64,000 nt of DNA, from positions 1 through 64,000 of the forward strand of contig ASKX01000003.1 in the NCBI GenBank assembly GCA_000398025.1, read 5' to 3'. This document shows, piece by piece, positions 8,156-16,505 of this stretch (positions are counted from its first letter, which is position 1; the number at the start of each line of letters is the position of its first letter). Position numbers and translations under genes: made by a program. A model generated the notes under the pieces. It ran no database searches and was not told where the DNA came from. It saw only the letters and a list, made by a program, of their open reading frames with translations. The stretch comes from Candidatus Paceibacter normanii SCGC AAA255-P19 (GTDB lineage Bacteria; Patescibacteriota; Minisyncoccia; Minisyncoccales; Paceibacteraceae).

Positions 8156-9865
8156 ATGGCTCAAAAAATTTTAAAATTTTCTTTATCAGTTTTTTTGATT
8201 TTAGGGATGACTTTGAACAGTCAGATAGTTCTAGCTTGGACCGGTCCCCCCGGTCCCCCGCCCAGTCCTTGTCCGGCTGACTGGCCCGGCTGTTCTCCTC
8301 CTCTTAATGTTAGCTCGGCTGACCAAACCAAAGAAGGAGCTTTAACCGTTAAATCCTTTATTTACGGTGATGATATTCGGTTAGGATATTGGTCAGAGTC
8401 GGGCGAGGTAACGGTAGCTGGTGATATTGAAATTCATGACGACTCAGAAAACCAAACTTTTCTCTTAGATGGTGATACTGGTAGATTGACCATTGGCGAA
8501 TCAATCATCCTTACCCCTCGTTCTTCGCCTCCGATTGCTACCTGTTCAGCTAGCATTAAGGGTATGGTTTATTTTGATAGCGATGATGACCAACCCTATT
8601 ATTGTAACGGTTCCGACTGGGTAAACTCCAAAGGTCCCACCGGTCCCACCGGCCCGACTGGTCCTGCCGGTCCAACCGGAGAGGGTAGCGTGGTCCCAGG
8701 TCCCACTGGCCCGACTGGTGCTCCCGGTCCTCCCGGAGGATTAGGTCCTACTGGGTTAACCGGCGCCACTGGCTCCACTGGCCCGACCGGCCTCACTGGC
8801 CCGACCGGTCCTACTGGCCCAACTGGCGCTGACAGTACAGTGCCAGGCCCAACTGGTCCTACCGGTCCTACTGGCTCAACTGGCCCGACTGGCCCAAAAG
8901 GGGCTACTGGGAATACAGGAGCTATTGGGGCTACAGGAGTAACCGGACCTACCGGCCCAACTGGTGCTGACAGCGTAGTGCCTGGTCCCACTGGCCCAAC
9001 TGGATCTACCGGCCCTACTGGGCCAACTGGCGCAGACAGTACTGCCCCTGGACCTACCGGGTCAACTGGTCCAACTGGGCCAACTGGCCCTACCGGCGCT
9101 GATAGTATAGTACCAGGGCCTACCGGACCGACTGGTCCAACTGGTCCCACTGGCTCTTCTGGTCCTACTGGCTCTACCGGCCCAACTGGACCAGTTAATC
9201 CCGACGATTACGGTCGCTATAACGTGTCCGCTACTCTTTATGAAGGCACTTCTACTCTTTCTTCCATATATCAAGAAGACATAGGTTCAGACTGCGAAAG
9301 CGATAATTATGTTTACGGTGTTTTTAATTCTGGTACTTTGAAGTGCCGGGCTGATCAAGGTATTACTTCTGAATCAGATCCCCAAGTAGGCACTCTTACT
9401 AGTGGAAAATGGTGTACCACCAATGGCAGTACAGTTAATTGCACCAGTGATGCCCCCAGCGGTGGAGGATATGATAGCTGTTCAGATATTGAGACAGATT
9501 GTAATTATGTTAATGAAAGTGGAGACGATATGAGTGGAGATCTCAAATTTACCCACTCTGATGCTGATATAAAAGCCCCTTCTTCTACTCTTTGGCTTCA
9601 GTATGGCACCGGGCAAAAAACTCACATTGATGGCGGGCTGGAAGTTGATGAATATCTTGAGATCCCTACTATGTCCTCTCGATCAGGCGTAGATGAGTCT
9701 GCCTATGTTCACGGTGATCACGGTACTTATAATTTAGGCGTTACTTGTAGCTCTAGCAATCGGGGGAGGATTGGACTTAGCTACAATAATGATAAAAGCA
9801 CTCACTCTCTCTGTTTTTGCGGAAAATACGAAGGTAGTTACGAATGGATGTGTTTGGTTTGGTAA
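8156..9865 (+). CDS. Collagen-like GPT-repeat secreted protein
   Basis: 569 residues. A Sec signal peptide (residues 1-28, ending VLA) is followed by a Pro-rich segment and [16 protein letters not shown], a motif common in CPR exported proteins. Residues about 160-346 are Gly-X-Y triplets, mostly Gly-Pro-Thr, broken at intervals by a non-triplet unit of the form GADS-x-VPGP. After VNPDDYG a non-repetitive C-terminal domain with Cys pairs ends [17 protein letters not shown]. Gly-Pro-Thr collagens of bacteria and phages form trimeric rods, often glycosylated on Thr, which would suit the two glycosyltransferase genes upstream. Likely a surface fibre or tail. The antisense frame is a repeat artefact. 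Confidence 0.8.
   Translation: MAQKILKFSLSVFLILGMTLNSQIVLAWTGPPGPPPSPCPADWPGCSPPLNVSSADQTKEGALTVKSFIYGDDIRLGYWSESGEVTVAGDIEIHDDSENQTFLLDGDTGRLTIGESIILTPRSSPPIATCSASIKGMVYFDSDDDQPYYCNGSDWVNSKGPTGPTGPTGPAGPTGEGSVVPGPTGPTGAPGPPGGLGPTGLTGATGSTGPTGLTGPTGPTGPTGADSTVPGPTGPTGPTGSTGPTGPKGATGNTGAIGATGVTGPTGPTGADSVVPGPTGPTGSTGPTGPTGADSTAPGPTGSTGPTGPTGPTGADSIVPGPTGPTGPTGPTGSSGPTGSTGPTGPVNPDDYGRYNVSATLYEGTSTLSSIYQEDIGSDCESDNYVYGVFNSGTLKCRADQGITSESDPQVGTLTSGKWCTTNGSTVNCTSDAPSGGGYDSCSDIETDCNYVNESGDDMSGDLKFTHSDADIKAPSSTLWLQYGTGQKTHIDGGLEVDEYLEIPTMSSRSGVDESAYVHGDHGTYNLGVTCSSSNRGRIGLSYNNDKSTHSLCFCGKYEGSYEWMCLVW
8632..9192 (+). repeat. Gly-Pro-Thr coding repeat
   Basis: A run of 9-base units of the type GGN CCN ACN. 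Third positions vary between C, T and A, so the repeat is kept at protein level and is not a fresh expansion. Five interruptions ([45 protein letters not shown]) divide it into blocks. Confidence 0.85.
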
Positions 9866-9906
9866 ATTTAAAGGTTGATTAAATTAAAATAAATTGAAGA
9901 AAAAAC

Positions 9907-10458
9907 ATGATTGAAGAAAAAAGTCAAAAATTCCTCAGAATCCAAAATTTAGTATTAATTATTGGGATAGCTATTTTTATTGGCGGGATTTTAGTAATAT
10001 TTAACGGTTTAGATGAAAGAATAAAGAGTTTAGAAGAGACGGTGAATCAGTTTACCTTAGAAGAAGGAAAGATCGTTCCCATAGAAGGAATTTCCGGCAC
10101 AGGAGAAGAAATTAAGAAAGAAGAAGAGGAAGAGACCCTCAAGACCTGGAACGAAGTAGCAACATTTAACGGGGTAGAGAGTCAAAAAACAGATTCTTTT
10201 TCCGTCCCTACTGAAGAATGGAAAATGAAATGGGAGTTAGAAAGATATCCTCAGAAAATTGGCCAATTTGCAGTAAAAATTCTCCAAGAAAAGGACAACG
10301 CTCTACTTGACTCACTTTCCCGAAGTATTTTGCCAGGAGAAGGTATTTATTCTGAATCGTTTTTCTATTATCAGGGAGAGGAAAAATTCTATTTTGACGT
10401 GACAGCAAATGATTTAAATAACTGGAAGATAAAAGTATACGAATTAGAGGAAAAATAA
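9907..10458 (+). CDS. Single-pass membrane protein of unknown function
   Basis: 183 residues. One N-terminal helix (about 14-36), a short coiled segment (LDERIKSLEETVNQF), an acidic linker (KKEEEEETLK) and a C-terminal domain beginning TWNEVATFNGVESQKTDSF with a regular Trp/Phe spacing that suggests a beta-sandwich. No catalytic motif is visible. It faces a convergent gene across a shared hairpin at 10461-10480. The architecture suggests an exported domain held at the membrane; no function can be assigned. Confidence 0.6.
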   Translation: MIEEKSQKFLRIQNLVLIIGIAIFIGGILVIFNGLDERIKSLEETVNQFTLEEGKIVPIEGISGTGEEIKKEEEEETLKTWNEVATFNGVESQKTDSFSVPTEEWKMKWELERYPQKIGQFAVKILQEKDNALLDSLSRSILPGEGIYSESFFYYQGEEKFYFDVTANDLNNWKIKVYELEEK

Positions 10459-10460
10459 AA

Positions 10461-10480
10461 TACTCTGCTCTGGCAGAGTA
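10461..10480 (-). terminator. Intrinsic terminator between convergent genes
   Basis: Perfect 8-bp stem TACTCTGC/GCAGAGTA with a TCTG loop. Read on the minus strand it is followed by TTTTATTTTT, so it best serves the minus-strand gene; it may also slow plus-strand transcription. Confidence 0.8.
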
Positions 10481-11230
10481 TCATTTGAAGGTCAGTTGAA
10501 TGTCTTGCAGTTCCCATTCTACTGATATCGAATTAATATCGAGTGCTCTTTCAAAACCATTGGCCGCATCGACTCTCAGAGTGAACTCAACTTTACTTTC
10601 TTCCTCTCCCTCGGACTTTTTAAGCTCTCTACTAGGATTAGACAGGTATTGTTCTGCCTCAGGCAAAACCCATTTCTTAATCACTTGGCCATCTTTTTTC
10701 AATGTAATCAATGGAGTATAGGTAAAGCGAAGAGGTTGCTCAGTAAGGTTTTCTATAAAGCCAGGGATGGTCAGCACTCCTCGAATTTCTGGTTCACCAG
10801 GTCCGCCAGCTGAAACAACTCTGACGCCAAAGAGATACTTAGCCCGGATTTTCCCTTCAAACTCAGTTGGAACTTTGGCCAGATGGTAGTAATCTTGGTA
10901 ACATTCGGGACCGGGGATCTCTCCTTTATACATTACTTCCTTCACCTGGGTTCTTGGGTCAGCTGGCATTTCATTGGGAAACAATATGTGTTCCGCTAAA
11001 TCCTCTTTGGTGTAAAGAGAAACTGGCCTTTCCTGATCCAGGCCAAGAAGTTGTTCCACTCTGGTCACTCGCCACTCCAGTTGGGTTACTCTGTCAGTCA
11101 GAAGAGTTATTGCTTCCCAAGGATCGCTTATGGCAGCTGCCGCTCCGGTGGGAAAAGTAAATATAGCCACCAGAAAATAAACAACAAAGACAGTCACAGC
11201 GGTTATGCCGATATTCTTTATAGCTTTCAC
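10481..11230 (-). CDS. Exported coiled-coil protein, unknown function
   Basis: 249 residues. An N-terminal hydrophobic segment (residues 8-33) acts as signal or anchor, followed by a short amphipathic coil with regular heptads (ITLLTDRVTQLEWRVTRVEQLL) and a mixed beta domain without recognisable catalytic residues. The start is GTG, backed by AGGGGGTGA just upstream and a TTGACA-17-GATAAT promoter. Like the C25-like gene and the pair at 37-40 kb it has a strong ribosome site, unlike the pilus and translation genes here. I do not recognise a family. Confidence 0.6.
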   Translation of the reverse strand: MKAIKNIGITAVTVFVVYFLVAIFTFPTGAAAAISDPWEAITLLTDRVTQLEWRVTRVEQLLGLDQERPVSLYTKEDLAEHILFPNEMPADPRTQVKEVMYKGEIPGPECYQDYYHLAKVPTEFEGKIRAKYLFGVRVVSAGGPGEPEIRGVLTIPGFIENLTEQPLRFTYTPLITLKKDGQVIKKWVLPEAEQYLSNPSRELKKSEGEEESKVEFTLRVDAANGFERALDINSISVEWELQDIQLTFK

Positions 11231-11274
11231 GGCTCACCCCCTATTTAGTTGTTTGGTGCTTGAATACTGTTCCA

Positions 11275-11303
11275 ATTATCAAATAAAATATAATTTTTGT
11301 CAA
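11275..11303 (-). promoter_or_regulatory. Sigma70-type promoter of the 10481-11230 gene
   Basis: On the minus strand TTGACA (11298-11303), 17 bases, GATAAT (11275-11280). The -35 lies three bases from the ATG of the divergent gene at 11307. Confidence 0.75.
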
Positions 11304-11306
11304 GTG

Positions 11307-12692
11307 ATGAAAAAATATTTAATTTTAACCCTTTTTGTCTTAATATTTTTAACTATTTCTCCTGAAACCGTTCAGGGAGTTTGGATTTCTGGCGGGTGCT
11401 ATAGCGCAGAAACTAATTGTGAGAGCAATTGCTATACTAACTGCACCACTCAAGGTTATGCGGCCGGTTATTGTTACGAGGGCTATCCTCAATGCGGCCC
11501 AGTTACGGAAAAAAGAACTTGCTGGTGCTGGAAAGAAACGGTAGCTGATTGCGCTACTGCCTGTTCTGGATACGATAGTTATTATTGTTACCCCTCTTCC
11601 AATTGGTGTGGTCAGTTCCCAACTTGTAGTGATTCTACCTTATGGTCAGGCTGTGCTTACCAAGGAAGTAAAACTGAATGCCCGGGCGCTTCCCCTTATT
11701 GCTATTGTCTTAATTATGCTTACTCAATGACCTGTGCCGCCGCAGGAGAAACCGTTACCATTAATATTCTAGAAGATGCTGAAGTTCGAGCCGCTTCACC
11801 AAACAGTGTTTACAATCGAACCTACCTTTTAGCTTACGGTAACGCTACTAACGTCTGGCGGCACTTTATAAAGTATGACCTTTCTTCTATTCCGGCCGGA
11901 GCAACTATTACTTCAGCAGTTCATTATGCCCACGTCGGCAGTGTTTACAGCGCAGTAGATGGAGAGTCAAATACTGATTATCATAAAATAGCCGATGATT
12001 CTTGGTCAGAAACAACTCTTACCTGGAGCAATCAACCTGCCTACGGAGTTCTTATAGATTCAGCCCTTCCTACGGCATCCGGAGAATGGGCGAGCTGGGA
12101 TATAACTGGTTATGCCCAAGAAGAATTTGGAGGCGATAAGGTTCTGAGTGTGTTGGGCAAAGCCAGATCTGAAGCTTGTTCAGGGGCTTGTGGCTATTGG
12201 TATCGCTCTTCTGAAAGCTCACCTCCACCCTATCTTGAAGTTACCTATACTTCTGGTGCTGCTCCTTCTCCTTGCGGTGGCACAGCTAGCTATGTGACGC
12301 CCTTGAGCGCTACGGCAAGTTCAGAATATAGTTCATCATTCTCTGCCTCAAAAGCCATCGATGGCAATACTGGTTCAGGTTGGTATTCTCAATACAATGC
12401 TCCACCCCGCTGGATATACTTTGACTTAGGTAGCGAAAAGTGTATTAGTGGAATAAAGGGAATATTTTATACCTACGGTTATCCAATAATTATGGATATC
12501 CAAATTTCAAATGACACTATCTCTTGGACAACAGTGGTTTCGAGTTGGAGCGTGACAGATACTTCATACCAATGGAAAGAAGAACTCTTTACCGAAGCCC
12601 ACGCTCGTTACCTTAGATTAAATGAAACGGCCTTTCAATATTACGGAAATTGTTGTGAAATGCAAATTAAAACCCGAAATTACACTCCATAG
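11307..12692 (+). CDS. Secreted protein with Cys-rich module, DNRLRE and F5/8 type C domains
   Basis: 461 residues from ATG 11307; an upstream in-frame Met at 11205 would bury the signal peptide. The Sec signal (1-24) is followed by a Cys-rich region (about 28-155) related in pattern to the protein at position 1. Next comes a DNRLRE-like module (VRAASPNSVYNRTYLLAYG, then SETTLTWSNQP) and a C-terminal discoidin-type domain (SKAIDGNTGSGWYSQ, WIYFDLGSEKCISGI, ARYLRLNETAF). Both modules usually bind carbohydrate or occur on adhesins and hydrolases; no catalytic domain is seen. Probably a glycan-binding surface protein, perhaps for host attachment. The next gene starts four bases later. Confidence 0.75.
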   Translation: MKKYLILTLFVLIFLTISPETVQGVWISGGCYSAETNCESNCYTNCTTQGYAAGYCYEGYPQCGPVTEKRTCWCWKETVADCATACSGYDSYYCYPSSNWCGQFPTCSDSTLWSGCAYQGSKTECPGASPYCYCLNYAYSMTCAAAGETVTINILEDAEVRAASPNSVYNRTYLLAYGNATNVWRHFIKYDLSSIPAGATITSAVHYAHVGSVYSAVDGESNTDYHKIADDSWSETTLTWSNQPAYGVLIDSALPTASGEWASWDITGYAQEEFGGDKVLSVLGKARSEACSGACGYWYRSSESSPPPYLEVTYTSGAAPSPCGGTASYVTPLSATASSEYSSSFSASKAIDGNTGSGWYSQYNAPPRWIYFDLGSEKCISGIKGIFYTYGYPIIMDIQISNDTISWTTVVSSWSVTDTSYQWKEELFTEAHARYLRLNETAFQYYGNCCEMQIKTRNYTP

Positions 12693-12696
12693 TTAA

Positions 12697-13911
12697 ATGA
12701 AAAATTTTTACGCCCCCATTATTTTAATAGCTAGTTTACTTATTGTTACTTTTTTGGGCATTTCCGGCTTTTTAGAAATCAAAGAAGCCCAAACCGGAGC
12801 TAGCGATAACGCTCAAGGTTGGGCCTGGTCAGACAATATTGGCTGGATTTCCTTTAACAACCTGACTGACGGCTCGAGCTACAATTACGGAGTAAACATT
12901 TCGGATACAGGAATTTTTTCTGGTTATGCCTGGTCAGATAATATTGGCTGGATTAGCTTTAATCGGGTAGATACTGGAGCGCCGCCTGAAGCCCCAGATT
13001 ATGGTACTCATTTAGCTGAGACAAGTTTAGATACCGGTCAGGTTTCCGGCTGGGCCAGAGCTTTAAGTTGTGGTGATGGCTGGGATGGCTGGATAAAGCT
13101 AAGAGATGCCGGTGATGGTTACGGAGTTTATATTGATAACGACCCAGCCAGTGCCACTTATCAACAATTCTTTGACTGGGCTTGGGGCTCAAATGTGGTG
13201 GGTTGGATTAACTTTGATCAAGTAACTACTTCTTTTGAATTCATTGCTGTTCCCAGCCTGACCAATCTTGATAGCTCCTTTGTTGAACCTTGCGCCCAAT
13301 CTAGAGTCCCCATTCTTTCTTGGGATACTGACGCTGAGATACCATACGATTATCAGCTTCAAATAGATAACAATAGCGACTTTAGTTCGCCCATTATCAG
13401 CGACCAAGAACTTTCTACTGATAGCACTTTCTGGGGGCCTGAGGGTTGTTATTATTGCTGCCAAGTGTCACCTTACGATAATATAGCTTGGGGCGGCAGC
13501 ACTTACTATTGGCAGGTAAAAGCCAGGAATGCTGACGGCAATTGGTCTGGTTGGGCAACCTCTAGTTTTGAAACTAAAGAGCATTGCTATCCTTATCCTG
13601 AATTCCTTTGCAATGACTTGGATTGTTCCACCGTCAAGCCCACGGAAGAGGAAGCGATTACTTTAAGTGATGACTCTACCGTCTATGGGGGAGCAACTAT
13701 TACCAATTGCGCTTGGGTCTTACCCTCTGGTTCCACACCAATAAGCGGAGACCCAGCCCACGATTGCCAAATTACAGTTAAATTCGCTCAGGGAGCAAAC
13801 CAGGAAATAATTTTAACCGTTACTGACTCCAGTGGTTATTCTTGTTCTGGCAGCCAAGAAATTGACGTTCGCCTGCCTCTGCCAGAATGGGAAGAAGTAA
13901 CTCCCTTTTGA
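12697..13911 (+). CDS. WSDNIGWISFN-repeat surface protein
   Basis: 404 residues. An N-terminal hydrophobic segment (6-29) is followed by GWAWSDNIGWISFN (about 41-54), GYAWSDNIGWISFN (about 73-86) and a diverged copy, WAWGSNVVGWINFD (about 162-175). The remainder is a fibronectin-like beta domain (DYQLQIDNNSDFSSP, YYWQVKARNADG) and a Cys-containing PKD-like tail. The repeat is common in CPR exported proteins near pilus genes, but its role is not established. It lies four bases after the DNRLRE gene, so the two are probably co-expressed. The promoter for rny overlaps its stop codon. Confidence 0.65.
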   Translation: MKNFYAPIILIASLLIVTFLGISGFLEIKEAQTGASDNAQGWAWSDNIGWISFNNLTDGSSYNYGVNISDTGIFSGYAWSDNIGWISFNRVDTGAPPEAPDYGTHLAETSLDTGQVSGWARALSCGDGWDGWIKLRDAGDGYGVYIDNDPASATYQQFFDWAWGSNVVGWINFDQVTTSFEFIAVPSLTNLDSSFVEPCAQSRVPILSWDTDAEIPYDYQLQIDNNSDFSSPIISDQELSTDSTFWGPEGCYYCCQVSPYDNIAWGGSTYYWQVKARNADGNWSGWATSSFETKEHCYPYPEFLCNDLDCSTVKPTEEEAITLSDDSTVYGGATITNCAWVLPSGSTPISGDPAHDCQITVKFAQGANQEIILTVTDSSGYSCSGSQEIDVRLPLPEWEEVTPF

Positions 13912-13936
13912 CAATTTTTGGAAAATTTGTTAGAAT
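13908..13936 (+). promoter_or_regulatory. Strong sigma70-type promoter for rny
   Basis: TTGACA (13908-13913), 17 bases, TAGAAT (13931-13936). The -35 overlaps the stop codon of the preceding gene. The leader to rny would be about 85 bases. Confidence 0.75.
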
Positions 13937-14026
13937 TCAACCATAGGAAATTAACTTTGAATTTTTGGAAACCTCAAGCATTATTCAAAAAACCAATGCA
14001 AGATAGCCAATCATTCAACTTGAAAA

Positions 14027-15556
14027 ATGAACCAAATTATCCTTTTAGCACTGGGCGTTTTTGCCTTAGCTATTGGCTCTGTTTTAGGTTATTACGCCCG
14101 CCAATCAATTGCCAAAAGAAACTGGAAGACCATCGAAGCCAAGCTTCAAAAAAGAATAACTCGAGCCAAAGATGACTCAGAGCAAATTCTAATTGAAGCC
14201 AAGGAAAAAGCCAACAATTTAGTTGATGAGGCCAAACAAAAAGAAGACCAAAGAAGAACTGCTCTCTTAAAGACTGAACAACTTTTACTGAAAAGAGAAA
14301 ATGTTTTAGACCAGAGAGCATCTGGCTTCGAACAAAAACAAAAAGAATTTCAAGACAAGGTAGAAAAACTGAAAGCAGTTAAAGAAAGCTTAGAAAGCTT
14401 AAAGGCCGAAGCCCTTGAGAATTTAGAAAGGGTTTCTGGGCTTCCTCGCGACAGGGCCAGAGCTGAACTTTTAGAAAATTTGGAGAAAGAATACCAAAAA
14501 GAGATTTTGGAAAAACTAAGAAAATTAGAAATGGAAGGGCAAGAAAAGTTTGAAAGGAAGGCCAAAGAAATTCTTTCTACAGTTGTTCAAAAGTTTGCCT
14601 TGTCTCAAGTTCAAGAAATTACTACCACCACTGTTTCTTTACCCAACGAAGACATTAAAGGAAGAATTATCGGAAAAGAAGGAAGAAACATTAGGGCCTT
14701 AGAAAGCTTAACTGGAGTAGAGTTAGTAGTAGATGATACTCCGGAGGCAGTAGTTATTTCGGGATTTGACCCTATTCGAAGACAAGTAGCCAAGTCCGCC
14801 CTGGAAAAATTAATCCAAGATGGTAGAATTCAACCCGCCCGAATTGAAGAAAAAGTTGAAGAAGCTCAAAGAGAAATAGTTGCTCAAATCAAAGAAGCCG
14901 GTGAGGCAGCAGTTTATGATGTAGGCCTGGTGACTCTAGACCCCAAATTAATCCAATTGCTGGGCCGGTTAAGATTTAGGACCAGCTACGGCCAGAACGT
15001 TTTGCTTCACTCAATTGAAGTTGCTCACTTAGCTTCAGCTTTAGCTAATGAAATCGGAGCCAACTCTTTTGTTTGTAAAAAAGCTGGGCTTTTGCACGAT
15101 ATTGGTAAAGCAGTAGACCAGCAGGTAGAGGGTTCTCACACCGATATTGGAATTCGCATTTTAGAAAAATTTGGAGCTGAGCCCGAAGTGATTACGGCTA
15201 TGAAGTCCCATCACGAAGAGTATCCTTACGAAACCTTGGAATCGGTATTAGTTCAAGCAGCTGACCAAATTTCTGGTGCCCGACCAGGAGCTAGAAAAGA
15301 TACTTTAGAGAATTATCTAAAGAGGTTGGGAGACTTAGAGGGACTTGCCCTTAGCTTTTCAGGAGTAGAAAAGGCCTGGGCCCTGCAAGCTGGCAGAGAG
15401 ATAAGAGTTTTTGTTAAGCCAGAAGAGATTGATGATCTGCAGGCCAGAAAACTAGCCAAGGAAGTAGCTAACAGAATTCAAGAAGAGTTGAAATATCCTG
15501 GCGAAATAAAAGTTAATGTCATTAGAGAAAGCCGAGTGATTGAATATGCCAAATAA
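14027..15556 (+). CDS. rny: Ribonuclease Y
   Basis: 509 residues, normal for the family. An N-terminal transmembrane helix (2-22) is followed by a long coiled coil (about 28-190), a KH domain (GRIIGKEGRNIRALE), and an HD domain with the metal-binding HS..VA and HDIGKA motifs (LLHDIGKAVDQQVEGSHTDI). RNase Y is the membrane-bound endonuclease that starts mRNA decay in bacteria lacking RNase E. No RBS is evident, so ATG 14027 is chosen for the membrane helix. The CofE-like gene overlaps its stop by one base (TAATG). An RNase J-like gene at 38362 would complete a Bacillus-style decay pair. Confidence 0.95.
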   Translation: MNQIILLALGVFALAIGSVLGYYARQSIAKRNWKTIEAKLQKRITRAKDDSEQILIEAKEKANNLVDEAKQKEDQRRTALLKTEQLLLKRENVLDQRASGFEQKQKEFQDKVEKLKAVKESLESLKAEALENLERVSGLPRDRARAELLENLEKEYQKEILEKLRKLEMEGQEKFERKAKEILSTVVQKFALSQVQEITTTTVSLPNEDIKGRIIGKEGRNIRALESLTGVELVVDDTPEAVVISGFDPIRRQVAKSALEKLIQDGRIQPARIEEKVEEAQREIVAQIKEAGEAAVYDVGLVTLDPKLIQLLGRLRFRTSYGQNVLLHSIEVAHLASALANEIGANSFVCKKAGLLHDIGKAVDQQVEGSHTDIGIRILEKFGAEPEVITAMKSHHEEYPYETLESVLVQAADQISGARPGARKDTLENYLKRLGDLEGLALSFSGVEKAWALQAGREIRVFVKPEEIDDLQARKLAKEVANRIQEELKYPGEIKVNVIRESRVIEYAK

Positions 15557-16305
15557 TGGAAATTAAAACAGTAAAAACTAGGCCGTTTATCCCTCCACGG
15601 GACGATCTGCTCTCCTTAATTAAGGAGAGCTTTTCGGATTTGAAATTGAAAGAAAAATCAATTTTTGTGATTGCCTCCAAAATAGTTTCTATTGGACAAG
15701 GAAGATGTATTAGAGCAGATAGAATAAAAGACAAAGACGAGCTTATCAGAAGAGAAGCTGATTTTTATCTAGAAAGAGAAAAAGTGCCTCACGGCTATGT
15801 CATGCTGACTATCAAAGAAAATCTTCTAATTCCTACTGCCGGGATAGATGAAAGTAATGCTAATGGTTATTTTATTCTCTGGCCAGAAAAACCGAACCTA
15901 GCAGCCAAAGAAATCCGCCAGTTTTTAAGAGAAAATTATCATTTGAAAAAACTAGGGGTGATTATTGCTGATAGCCACTGCACGCCTTTAAGATGGGGCA
16001 CCACTGGCATTGCCATTGCCTATTACGGCTTTTACCCTCTTAAAGATTACCGTGGAGCCAAAGATATTTTTGGTAGGATAATGAAAATCACTCAGTCCAA
16101 TAAGGTAGATGGCTTGGCAGCCGCTGCCGTCAGCTGCATGGGAGAAGGAGATGAAATGACCCCCCTGGCCATTATTGAAGATATTGATTTCGTTGATTTT
16201 AAGGAATTCGATTCAACCAAATCTGATCCTTTGAAGATAGACAGGCACGAAGACATTTATTCTCCTTTGATAGATAGCATTAAATGGAAAAAAGGGAGCG
16301 GATAA
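15556..16305 (+). CDS. CofE-like gamma-glutamyl ligase (F420-0:L-glutamate ligase family)
   Basis: 249 residues. Family features include the N-terminal IKTVKTRPFIPPRDDL, IFVIASKIVSIGQGR, the metal-binding NLLIPTAGIDESNANG and GVIIADSHCTPLRWG. The family adds L-glutamate through a gamma-linked amide, in archaea and actinobacteria to coenzyme F420-0. No other F420 gene is nearby, and CPR bacteria are not known F420 producers, so the substrate may be a folate-like cofactor or a modified protein. It overlaps the rny stop, so translation is probably coupled. Two tRNA genes face it from the other strand. Confidence 0.8.
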   Translation: MEIKTVKTRPFIPPRDDLLSLIKESFSDLKLKEKSIFVIASKIVSIGQGRCIRADRIKDKDELIRREADFYLEREKVPHGYVMLTIKENLLIPTAGIDESNANGYFILWPEKPNLAAKEIRQFLRENYHLKKLGVIIADSHCTPLRWGTTGIAIAYYGFYPLKDYRGAKDIFGRIMKITQSNKVDGLAAAAVSCMGEGDEMTPLAIIEDIDFVDFKEFDSTKSDPLKIDRHEDIYSPLIDSIKWKKGSG

Positions 16306-16367
16306 CGGGATTTGAACCCGTGCTTAAACCTTGGAAGGGTTTCGTGCTGCCACTACACCATATCCGC
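16297..16367 (-). tRNA. tRNA-Gly(TCC)
   Basis: Acceptor GCGGATA/TATCCGC, anticodon loop CTTCCAA on the stem AAACC/GGTTT, T-loop TTCAAAT. CCA is not encoded. Confidence 0.95.
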
Positions 16368-16371
16368 AAAG

Positions 16372-16443
16372 TCGGGGTACCCAGATTCGAACTGGGACTA
16401 AATCCTCCCAAAGGACTCGTGCTAACCGTTACACTATACCCCG
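16372..16443 (-). tRNA. tRNA-Pro(TGG)
   Basis: Acceptor CGGGGTA/TACCCCG, anticodon loop TTTGGGA, T-arm CCCAG-TTCGAAT-CTGGG. It lies four bases upstream of tRNA-Gly(TCC) on the same strand. CCA is not encoded. Confidence 0.93.
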
Positions 16444-16493
16444 TGAGCCTTATTTTAGTAAAATTTCCTCTTCTGGTCAACTTTTCAATGTGG

Positions 16494-16499
16494 TATACT
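16494..16499 (+). promoter_or_regulatory. -10 element of the histidine kinase gene; leaderless start
   Basis: TATACT ends six bases before ATG 16506, which places the expected transcription start at the start codon. The -35 region is poor. Confidence 0.45.
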
Positions 16500-16505
16500 T
16501 AGTTA

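Noticed and set aside
8599..9150. Long open frame antisense to the collagen-like gene (Gly-Pro-Val-type repeat).
   Set aside because: It is the complement of the GGN-CCN-ACN repeat; it has no start context or domain beyond the repeat.
8632..9192. Possible CRISPR array or minisatellite from the strong 9-base periodicity.
   Set aside because: There are no spacers; the period is 9 bases, third codon positions vary and the frame encodes Gly-X-Y triplets.
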